DNA of 33,427 nt from Verrucomicrobiales bacterium (GTDB lineage: Bacteria > Verrucomicrobiota > Verrucomicrobiia > Verrucomicrobiales > DEV007): assembly GCA_021648365.1 (NCBI GenBank), contig JAKISY010000051.1:1-33427 (forward strand). Direction: 5' to 3'. The position numbers and the translations under genes are program-made. The notes under the pieces are model-generated. The model had not been told where the DNA came from. It saw only the letters and a list, made by a program, of their open reading frames with translations, and did no database searches. Positions 5,906-12,804 of this stretch are shown one piece after another; position 1 is the stretch's first letter; every line of letters begins with the position of its first letter.

Positions 5906-7789
5906 CTATTTATCTTCGAGTCTGACAAATTTATAGGGGTGGTTGTCGAGCAGTAGGGGGTGCCAGTTTTTGACGTGGGGGTGCAGCAGGTAGTTGCGGG
6001 TGTACCAGTAGATGGGTAGGATGGGGCGCTCTTTGAGTAAGAGGGATTCGGCTTTTTGCAGCAGTTGCATGCGTTTTTCTTGATCGGCTTGTTGCTCTGC
6101 TTGGGAGAGGATTTTTTCGTAGTTGGCATTGGACCAGCCGGTGCGGTTGTTGCCGCCGTTTTTGATCCATAGGTCGAGGAAGGTGGTGGGGTCGAGGTAG
6201 TCGCCGATCCAGCCGCCGCCGGCGAGGTCGTATTCTTTTTGCGACATGGTGGAGAGGTAGGTGACCCACTCTCGTTGGTCGATGCCGATGGAGATATTGA
6301 GATTTTGTTGCCACATGCCTTGGAAGGCTTCTGCCATGCGTTTGGCGGATTCGCGATCGGTGGTGAGTAGGCGGATGTCGGGGAAGCCTTTGCCATCTGG
6401 GTAGCCAGCTTCGGCGAGCAGGCGGCGGGCGGCTTCGGGATCATAGCGGATGATGTCGGGGCTGGCGTATTGATCGGAGGGTGGCACCAGTCCGGTGGTG
6501 GGTTTTTGTCCGCCTTGCAGCACGTGGTCGATGAGTGACTGTCTATCTAGCGCGAGGGAGAGGGCTCGGCGAACTTTGGGGTTATCCAGTGGCGGGCGGG
6601 TGACGTTACAGCGGACAAAAAAGGTGCCGAGGTAGAGTTCGTTGCGGGTTTGTTGGGGGTATTTCTTTTTAGAGTATTCGATCAGTTCGGAACCGAGGGT
6701 GTAGGTGACGTGCAGTTGGTCGTTGTAAAACATGCGCGCTTCGGTATAGACGTTGCTGATGGGAAAAAAACGGATGCCTTCGAGTTGGACTTGTGGGGCA
6801 TCCCAGTAGCGGGGGTTTTTTTTGACAAAGATGTGGTCGTTGATACGCCAGGACTGCAGGGTGAAGGGGCCGTTGGAAACTAGGTTGCCGGGTTGCGTCC
6901 ATTTGGAAAAACGATCATCGACGCTGCCGTGTTTGAGCACGATGTGTTTGGGCACGGGATACCAAGTGTAGTGTTTGGTGAGTTCGGTGAGGTAGGGGAT
7001 GGGGGCGCGCAGTTGGATGCGTAGGGTGTGCGCATCGGGTGCGGTGGCACCGACGCCGATACGATCCCAGAGGGATTTGCCTGATTGATCGAAGGCGATG
7101 AGTTGGGCGATGATCCATGACTGGGATTTTGGATTGAGTGCTGCGGGCCAGGTGAATAGGGCGAGGTTTTGTTGTAGCTGTTGCAGTTCGTCGGTGGTGA
7201 GGTGGTCGATGCCTTTTTTGTCGAATGGAGTAGTGGCTTCTTTTTTGCTGCCGGAGAAGTTGAGTGTTTTTTTCACTTCGCTCCAATCAAAGGGGGTATC
7301 GGGGTTTTTACTGAAGAGGGTTTTGCAGCGGCGGTTTTTGTGAAAATCCTCGGCTCCCTGGATGTAATAGAGCATGAAGGCATACTCTGAGGCGAGGCGT
7401 GGATTGAGGATGCGCTGGAAGGAGAAGAGGAAGTCTTCGGCGGTGAGCGGGTGTCCGTCGGACCACTGGGCGTCATTGCGCAGGTGAAAGATCCACTCGG
7501 TGAAGTCGTCATTGGGTTGCCAAGATTCCGCCACACCGGGCAGCGGGACACCGTTTTGGGAGGGGTGTTCGACGCAGAGCCCTTCGAAGAGTGAGCGGAT
7601 GATGTTGGATTCGAGCACGCCAGAGACGAGATGAGGGTCGAGCCCTTGCGGTTCGGAGGTATTGCCGAGCAGGAGGATTTTTTCGCTGGTGGCTTTGTCG
7701 ATTGGGGAGGGGGCATCGCAGGCGACGAGTAGCGCGGATAGCGCTAGTAGTAAGGTTCGGAAGAGGGGCATAGATGGCTTACTTTTCAT
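5906..7789 (-). CDS. oppA: Oligopeptide-binding lipoprotein, OppA/SBP_bac_5 family
   Basis: Extracytoplasmic substrate-binding protein (627 aa) that captures peptides for the OppBCD importer. The signal MPLFRTLLLALSALLVAC ends in a lipobox Cys. Family hallmarks follow: EPQGLDPHLV near the mature N-terminus, GLCVEHPSQNG, VAESWQPNDDFTEWIFHLR, WSDGHPLTAEDFLFSFQRI, and near the C-terminus the conserved GWIGDYLDPTTFLDLW. It is longer than many OppA proteins because of an insert at roughly residues 155-230 (RRCKTLFSKN to LWDRIGVG). The start ATG overlaps the stop of the upstream AlbA_2/HATPase gene by 11 bp (ATGAAAAGTAA), so its translation may depend on ribosomes finishing that gene. Confidence 0.95.
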   Translation of the reverse strand: MKSKPSMPLFRTLLLALSALLVACDAPSPIDKATSEKILLLGNTSEPQGLDPHLVSGVLESNIIRSLFEGLCVEHPSQNGVPLPGVAESWQPNDDFTEWIFHLRNDAQWSDGHPLTAEDFLFSFQRILNPRLASEYAFMLYYIQGAEDFHKNRRCKTLFSKNPDTPFDWSEVKKTLNFSGSKKEATTPFDKKGIDHLTTDELQQLQQNLALFTWPAALNPKSQSWIIAQLIAFDQSGKSLWDRIGVGATAPDAHTLRIQLRAPIPYLTELTKHYTWYPVPKHIVLKHGSVDDRFSKWTQPGNLVSNGPFTLQSWRINDHIFVKKNPRYWDAPQVQLEGIRFFPISNVYTEARMFYNDQLHVTYTLGSELIEYSKKKYPQQTRNELYLGTFFVRCNVTRPPLDNPKVRRALSLALDRQSLIDHVLQGGQKPTTGLVPPSDQYASPDIIRYDPEAARRLLAEAGYPDGKGFPDIRLLTTDRESAKRMAEAFQGMWQQNLNISIGIDQREWVTYLSTMSQKEYDLAGGGWIGDYLDPTTFLDLWIKNGGNNRTGWSNANYEKILSQAEQQADQEKRMQLLQKAESLLLKERPILPIYWYTRNYLLHPHVKNWHPLLLDNHPYKFVRLEDK

Positions 7790-9407
7790 CCTGAATATAA
7801 GTGACCTCGCAGCCTTTTTGAAGGCATCCTTTCGCGGTTATTCGATACTTCTGCAAGCGGCTGTTAGGTTTTTCTGGAAGGGTGTATTCGATCAGCTTGG
7901 CGCTGAGCAGTTTTTCTATAGCCATTTTGAAATTTCCGGTTTTTTGGTCGTAGCCCAAAAACTGCAAGAGATCTTTGCTACCCAAGTCAGCAGATTTCAA
8001 TGCACTAAGGATTTTAGCCTCCGTCTGCGTCAATTCGACTGGGGCCTCGACTGGGGCCTCGACTGGGGCCTCGACTGGGGCCTCGACTGGGGCCTCGACT
8101 GGGGCCTCGACTGGGCCCCGACTGGGCCCCGACTGGGCCCCGGCCCTTTCTGCCTTCTCATGAACGGGCAGCCGGGTGAGAAAATAGCTTCGCTCATCAT
8201 CAGTTTCGAATTCCGGTGCTGGCGAGCCATTGCCATCCATCGCTCGGATGATTTTGGAGATACCGGTGGAGCGACCTTCGGTGAGATTCAATTCCTTGAG
8301 AAACTCACCGATGCGGCGGTTGCGGTAGCGTCGGGAGACGGCCTTGCCCTCACTGAGAGCCTTCATGCGAATGGATCTGTCCGGCCCGGGGAAACTCAGT
8401 ACGACCAGATCTTCGGGAGTGATCCTGATTTCCACAGGCTCGCGGATTTCATAGGAGCGGTGATAGATGGCGTTGACGACGGCTTCTTCGACGGCCGCCT
8501 GGGGAAAGTTGGAAAACCTCTCTGCTTGGGGCCGATCCGGATGTTTGATGATCGTTTCCTTGAGGTAGTTGCGTTGGATGTAGTTAAGCGCGTCACGGGT
8601 GATTTGTCCCAGCGGACCCTGGAAGATTTTTTCTTCAAAGTGATCGCCGCCGGCCCCATCCGGAAACCAAATCACATCGATCTGGGTGACAGGGAAAAAG
8701 TGGTCAGGGTTGTCATTGAAGAAGAGCAAGCCGATGTTTTGTGGCAGAGGGCTTTCACTGGGGCCAGTGACGATTTTCATCTGACGACCCAGAGTTTCGA
8801 TCTCCAGGGATGGGGCTTCATCAGCCAAATCGCTATCGACCTCGCGCAGGAAGTTTTCTATCAGCCGAGGGGACAAATCGCTCAGGGATGCGTTTTGATT
8901 GACTCGATCATCAAAAGGCACTTGTGCGGTTAAGCTGATCAATTCACGTTCGTCGTCATCTTTTGCTTCGATGGTGCTGGTATAGCGACGGATAAAGTAG
9001 CGGTAATCCTTGCGCTTGGACGTAACGGTTTTAGGAACTTTGTAGGGGCGGTTCAGTCCTCCGGGTGCCCAGAGGACGATGAGATTTACATCAGCAAAGG
9101 TTTCTACACTTAATATAGGAAAGTAGGATGGTTGGATGAGGTGGCAATGTGCTAGCAGTTCCCGTTGGATTTTATCCAGTTCACTTTCTTTAACCCCTTT
9201 CGGTGGAAAAATGGGTTTACCATTTTCATCACAGTTCTGACCGATGATCAGGTAGCCGCCTCCCAGATTTTCAAAGTCGTTGGCAAAGGCGCAAATCGTG
9301 CGCAGGATGGAATCGGGGTTCCAACCGGCCTTGTATTCGATGCGCTCGCCCTCGACCTGCCGCTGGTGCAGCAGGTTTTCTAGGTTGATGGGCAGCTTGC
9401 TGGTCAT
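7779..9407 (-). CDS. AlbA_2/HATPase_c_4 (RecG-like) putative transcriptional regulator with tandem-repeat linker
   Basis: A 542-aa protein. Residues about 15-140 fit the AlbA_2 (Schlafen-like) putative DNA-binding domain: GERIEYKAGW, then ICAFANDFENLGGGYLIIGQ. Residues about 270-400 match the ATP-binding domain seen in proteins annotated as RecG-like helicase C-termini: AVEEAVVNAIYHRSY, VLSFPGP, NRRIGEFLKELNLTEGRSTG. There are no helicase motifs. Residues about 422-456 are a low-complexity PVEA linker encoded by a 12-bp/11-bp tandem repeat. Residues about 457-542 (TQTEAKILSALKSADLGSKD and onward) look like a winged-helix domain. The stop lies inside the oppA start region (11-bp overlap). A regulatory role over the peptide importer is inference from domains and coupling. 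Confidence 0.85.
   Translation of the reverse strand: MTSKLPINLENLLHQRQVEGERIEYKAGWNPDSILRTICAFANDFENLGGGYLIIGQNCDENGKPIFPPKGVKESELDKIQRELLAHCHLIQPSYFPILSVETFADVNLIVLWAPGGLNRPYKVPKTVTSKRKDYRYFIRRYTSTIEAKDDDERELISLTAQVPFDDRVNQNASLSDLSPRLIENFLREVDSDLADEAPSLEIETLGRQMKIVTGPSESPLPQNIGLLFFNDNPDHFFPVTQIDVIWFPDGAGGDHFEEKIFQGPLGQITRDALNYIQRNYLKETIIKHPDRPQAERFSNFPQAAVEEAVVNAIYHRSYEIREPVEIRITPEDLVVLSFPGPDRSIRMKALSEGKAVSRRYRNRRIGEFLKELNLTEGRSTGISKIIRAMDGNGSPAPEFETDDERSYFLTRLPVHEKAERAGAQSGPSRGPVEAPVEAPVEAPVEAPVEAPVEAPVELTQTEAKILSALKSADLGSKDLLQFLGYDQKTGNFKMAIEKLLSAKLIEYTLPEKPNSRLQKYRITAKGCLQKGCEVTYIQDEK
8038..8142 (-). repeat. Mixed 12-bp/11-bp tandem repeat (VNTR) inside the AlbA_2/HATPase gene
   Basis: On the coding strand: three units of CGGGGCCCAGT (11 bp, 8142-8110) then six units of CGAGGCCCCAGT (12 bp, 8109-8038). 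The 12-bp units each encode the four-residue PVEA repeat. The 11-bp units are out of register individually, and only because there are three of them (33 bp) is the frame restored. Shifting by one 11-bp unit leads to a stop a few codons past the array in either alternative frame. Confidence 0.95.
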
Positions 9408-9670
9408 GGGTGAGAGGGGCTAGGTTGGCGGGGTATTTTATTTGAGGGCAAGATTGAAAAAAAGAAAATTTTATCACGATAGCCCAGTGACTTTAGCTAG
9501 GGCTAGAAGTAGGTCTTGGAAGAAGGAGGGTGGGGCAGGTGTTGCGGGGACGGGCATAGACTGCCATAGTTCATCAACTTCTTGCGTGAGGCAATCATAA
9601 AAAGGTTGATGTTGGAGCTAAAGGAACGCATCCTTTGCGCAGAGGCTGTTGCTGAGTGCTCCCCCGATTG
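9408..9670. other. Divergent intergenic region between the AlbA_2/HATPase gene and yejB
   Basis: About 263 bp between divergently transcribed genes, which should contain promoters for both. I found no consensus -35/-10 pair. It also contains a short open stretch on the minus strand (9474-9617) that looks like a broken gene end. Confidence 0.5.
9474..9617 (-). pseudogene. Possible C-terminal remnant of a small gene
   Basis: On the minus strand an open stretch of 47 codons ends at TGA (9474-9476). Its translation looks protein-like, with an amphipathic run (DCLTQEVDELWQSMPVP, then FFQDLLLALAKVTGLS). It has no in-frame start codon and is closed upstream by TAG at 9618-9620. It could be the tail of a decayed or frameshifted gene, or chance. 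Low confidence. Confidence 0.25.
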
Positions 9671-10978
9671 ATGAGAGACTATTTTATAAGACGTTTGTTA
9701 CTGGTGCCGATCACCCTTTTTGGGGTGACTTTGCTGGTCTTTTTGATCACTCGGATCGCGCCGGGTGGACCGATGGAATCGGCGCTGATGAAAGCGACGA
9801 TGTCGCAGGAGGGTGAGGCGGTGAAGGGGGGGAAGGAAGGGGCGGGTGGCAGTGCGATGGGCGATGCGGCTAAGTCGGCGCTAGCGGCGCAGTATGGTTA
9901 TGATCAACCTTTTTTGCAGGCTTATTTCACTTGGCTGGGGGTGCTGCCTCGGGAGATGAAAAAGGTCGAGGCGGATTTTGAAGATGGGAAAATGGAGCTG
10001 GGGCTGACGCTGCCTGGAGGTTTGGTGAAGGTGGCGGTGACGCGGGATGATGAGGGGAAGGGGGAAATGAAGGCGTTGGGTGATGCGGATCTGAGTGACT
10101 GGACGTTGCGCATCGAGTCGCCGCAGGAGGTGGAGAAAAAGTGGCGTCGGGTGAATCCGGGGGAGGATAAGGGCGAGCGGGTGTTTGCTTGGAGGGCGGC
10201 GGTGTTTCGAGCGAAGGTCTATGGGGTGCTGCAGGGCTATCTGGGGGAATCGACGAGTTACAATGAGCCGGTGTGGTCGATGATGATGAGTCGCTTTCCA
10301 ATTTCGATCTATTATGGAGTGGTGACGATGATCCTGACTTATGTGGTGTGCATCCCGCTGGGCATTGTGAAGGCGATCAAACATCGTACGCCGATAGATA
10401 ATATCACTTCGATTTTGGTGTTTGTGGGTTATGCGATTCCTGGTTATGTGTTGGGGGCTTTGTTGATGGTGTACCTGGGCGCGCGTCTGGGCTGGTTTCC
10501 GATCATGGATTTTGTCAGTGAAAATTTCAGTGAGATGAGCTTTTTTGGTAAAGTGGGGGATTTGATTCATCACTCGGTCTTGCCCTTGATTTGTTATATG
10601 GTGGGGGCGTTTGCTTTTTTGACGATGTTGATGAAAAACAGTCTGATGGATAACTTGGCGGCGGATTATGTGCGCACGGCGGCTGCCAAGGGGGTGCCTT
10701 TTCGCACGGCGGTGTTTCGCCATGCGCTGCGCAATTCGATCATTCCGATTGCGACGACCTTTGGTCAGAATGTGACGCTGTTTGTATCGGGTTCGATGTT
10801 GATCGAGAAGATTTTCGATATCGATGGTTTTGGGCTGTTGAGTTTCAGCGCGGTGCTGGAGCGGGATACGCCGGTGATCATGGGGACGCTGTCGATCGCG
10901 GCGCTGTTGATGTTGGTGGGGAATATCATTTCGGATGTGCTGGTGGCGATGGTGGATCCGAGGGTGAGTTTTAAGTGA
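9671..10978 (+). CDS. yejB: Peptide ABC transporter permease, YejB type, with extra extracytoplasmic insert
   Basis: Inner-membrane permease of a microcin C/peptide-type importer (435 aa from the ATG at 9671; a GTG at 9656 would add five residues). The start MRDYFIRRLLLVPITLFGVT and the motif IAPGGPMES match YejB. Membrane segments follow after residue 205, the EAA loop is DYVRTAAAKGVPFRTAV, and the ending MVDPRVSF is typical. YejB of E. coli is about 70 residues shorter. The difference falls at residues about 92-187 (nt about 9944-10231), a charged region beginning MKKVEADFEDG inserted into the first periplasmic loop before GYLGESTSYN. First gene of yejB-yejE-yejA-oppD-oppF; about 290 bp of repeats separate it from yejE. 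Confidence 0.93.
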   Translation: MRDYFIRRLLLVPITLFGVTLLVFLITRIAPGGPMESALMKATMSQEGEAVKGGKEGAGGSAMGDAAKSALAAQYGYDQPFLQAYFTWLGVLPREMKKVEADFEDGKMELGLTLPGGLVKVAVTRDDEGKGEMKALGDADLSDWTLRIESPQEVEKKWRRVNPGEDKGERVFAWRAAVFRAKVYGVLQGYLGESTSYNEPVWSMMMSRFPISIYYGVVTMILTYVVCIPLGIVKAIKHRTPIDNITSILVFVGYAIPGYVLGALLMVYLGARLGWFPIMDFVSENFSEMSFFGKVGDLIHHSVLPLICYMVGAFAFLTMLMKNSLMDNLAADYVRTAAAKGVPFRTAVFRHALRNSIIPIATTFGQNVTLFVSGSMLIEKIFDIDGFGLLSFSAVLERDTPVIMGTLSIAALLMLVGNIISDVLVAMVDPRVSFK

Positions 10979-11268
10979 AATGGGGAATAAGATGGAACCG
11001 CAACCGTAGCGGAGCGAAGATAGACGGAGTCAAATGACGCAGATTTACACAGATAAGAAATTAAGAATTAAGAATTAAGAGTTTGAACCACGGATGGCAC
11101 GGATGGCACGGATAAGAATTAAGAATTAAGAATTAAGAATTGGGAATTAGGAATTGGGAATTAGGAATTAGGAAATAGGAGTTTGATATTTATTTGGAAA
11201 ATAATCTGCGAACATCTGTGTCATCTGCGGTTAAAGCGTTGGTGCGATGTTGTTGAAGAGAAGAAGTG
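10979..11268. repeat. Repeat-filled gap between yejB and yejE
   Basis: A mosaic of dispersed repeats: CAGATTTACACAGATAAG type at 11036-11056, AACCACGGATGGCACGGAT type at 11086-11116, tandem GAATTAA/GAATTAG/GAATTGG heptamers on both sides (about 11063-11078 and 11115-11178), and an inverted ATCTGTGTCATCTGCGG copy at about 11214-11230. No gene is visible. The gap interrupts an otherwise tight operon. Confidence 0.75.
11086..11116 (+). repeat. AACCACGGAT-type dispersed repeat, copy A
   Basis: Starts AACCACGGATGGCACGGAT and ends CACGGATAAG. Other copies are at 15824-15855 and, in part, 15725-15742. A TGAT variant forms both arms of the inner inverted repeat of the MITE at 4760-5016. Confidence 0.8.
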
Positions 11269-12804
11269 ATGTTTAGGAAGTTGGGATACATTTTGGTTGC
11301 GATGGGGATTTTGGCTGCGGGGTTTTACCTGGCGGAGATTCGTGTGCCTTCGTTGAAGTGGTTCTTTGCTTGGAAGGAGATGGCGGGTTGGGGAATGTGT
11401 GCGGGCTTGGTTTTTGGTGGGGCTTTGATGGCTTGGCTGGCGCCGGGCAATGTGAAGTTCAGTCCGGAAACGCAGCGTCAGATGCAGCGTTTTGTTTCGA
11501 TTCGTCGAGGGTATATTTCGCTCTGGCTGTTGGCTTTGTTGGTGCTGTTTGCGATGATGGATAATTTGCTGGTGGGCAACCGGGCTTTGGTGGTGCGTTA
11601 CCAAGGGGCGATGTATTTCCCTGTGTTTAGAGATGCGTATCCTGCGAAGGTTTTTGGGGGTGAGGGGGAGAATGAAGCGAATTATCGAGAGCTGAAAAAA
11701 CGCTTTGCGGAGGAGGAGAAGGGGGATTGGCTTTTATTGCCTTTGGTGCCGTGGAATGCGACTTTGGATTCGGATGGGGAGAAGCGGGTGGTTTTGGAGA
11801 AGAACAAAAAGGGGCTGTATCATTTACAAGGACGAGGGGAGCCGTATTCGGGTATGGCTACGGCTTATTATGAGAGGGATGGCGATGCTGAGGAGATGAA
11901 ATACATGGAGTGGCGTTTTCGTCAGGGGCGCATCGATGGCAAGGTGACTGTGTGGAGTCGCGATGGCGAGGTGCTGCAGGAGGCGATTTGGGAAAAGGGG
12001 AAGTTGCTGGATGAGGGGGTGAAGGATGCTGATCAGTTGGCTGCGCTCAAACAGGCGATGGGGGCGGAGCCACCAGCGATGGTGGTGACTTTGTATCCGC
12101 CTTTGCGTCCGTCGTGGAAGGATCGGCATTTCATGGGTACGGATACAGGTGGCAATGATATTTTGGCGCAGTTGTTTGGAGGCTGGCAGATTTTGTTGCA
12201 GGCGAATGTGATTTATCTGAGCATCACTTATGCGATTGGGATTTCGCTGGGTTGTGCGATGGGGTATTTTGGTGGTCGGTTTGATATGTTGGCGCAGCGT
12301 TTTATCGAGGTGCTCTCCAATCTGCCTTTTTTGTATGTGGTGATCATCATCGCCTCGGTGATCAAGCGTCCGCCGATGCCGGTCTTGGTGGGGGTGTTGT
12401 GTATCTTTTCGTGGATTGGCATGACTTACTATTTGCGCACCGCGACGTATCGAGAAAAAGCTCGAGACTATGTGGCGGCGGCGCGCCTGATGGGGGCTGG
12501 CACGGGACGGATTATTTTTCGTCATATCTTGCCCAATACGATTGCCATCGTGGTGACCTTGTTGCCCTTCAGTGTGACGGGGTTGATTGGCTCGTTGACG
12601 GCTTTGGATTATTTGGGTTTTGGTTTGCCGGTGGAGTATCCGAGTTGGGGGCGTTTGTTGGCAGAGGGGTCTGAGAACCTGTCGTCACCTTGGATTGTGA
12701 GCGGGGGATTTTTTGGCACGGTGGTGATTTTGGTATTGGTGACCTTTGTCGGTGAAGCGGTGCGGGAGGCTTTTGATCCGAAGAAATTTACGACTTACAA
12801 ATGA
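11269..12804 (+). CDS. yejE: Peptide ABC transporter permease, YejE type, with MORN-like insert
   Basis: Inner-membrane permease partner of YejB (511 aa from the ATG at 11269; GTG at 11266 precedes it). YejE landmarks are VRYQGAMYFPVFRD and KVFGGEG after the second helical region, HFMGTDTGGNDILAQLFGG, EAA loop DYVAAARLMGAGTGRIIF, and the C-terminal VREAFDPKKF. E. coli YejE is roughly 170 residues shorter. Much of the difference is at residues about 165-277, where residues 191-250 carry two consecutive repeat-like units (AYYERDGDAEEMKYMEWRF; RIDGKVTVWSRDGEVLQEAI then WEKGKLLDEG) that resemble MORN_2 repeats. These lie in the extracytoplasmic loop. The stop overlaps the yejA start by 4 bp (ATGA). 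Confidence 0.93.
   Translation: MFRKLGYILVAMGILAAGFYLAEIRVPSLKWFFAWKEMAGWGMCAGLVFGGALMAWLAPGNVKFSPETQRQMQRFVSIRRGYISLWLLALLVLFAMMDNLLVGNRALVVRYQGAMYFPVFRDAYPAKVFGGEGENEANYRELKKRFAEEEKGDWLLLPLVPWNATLDSDGEKRVVLEKNKKGLYHLQGRGEPYSGMATAYYERDGDAEEMKYMEWRFRQGRIDGKVTVWSRDGEVLQEAIWEKGKLLDEGVKDADQLAALKQAMGAEPPAMVVTLYPPLRPSWKDRHFMGTDTGGNDILAQLFGGWQILLQANVIYLSITYAIGISLGCAMGYFGGRFDMLAQRFIEVLSNLPFLYVVIIIASVIKRPPMPVLVGVLCIFSWIGMTYYLRTATYREKARDYVAAARLMGAGTGRIIFRHILPNTIAIVVTLLPFSVTGLIGSLTALDYLGFGLPVEYPSWGRLLAEGSENLSSPWIVSGGFFGTVVILVLVTFVGEAVREAFDPKKFTTYK

Noticed and set aside
8038..8142. Possible CRISPR array
   Set aside because: Units of 11-12 bp are adjacent with no spacers and lie inside a coding sequence; this is a tandem repeat.
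7662..8933. Long plus-strand open frame with a repeated DWGL motif
   Set aside because: It is antisense to the AlbA_2/HATPase gene and oppA start. The DWGL repeats are only the reverse reading of the PVEA tandem repeat, and the rest has no family character.
9881..10723. Long minus-strand frame opposite yejB
   Set aside because: Rich in His, Arg and Gln with no recognisable motif; it is a shadow of the yejB gene.
11063..11178. Possible CRISPR or origin iterons
   Set aside because: Heptamers are directly adjacent, A+T-rich and degenerate, without spacers, and no replication gene is nearby.
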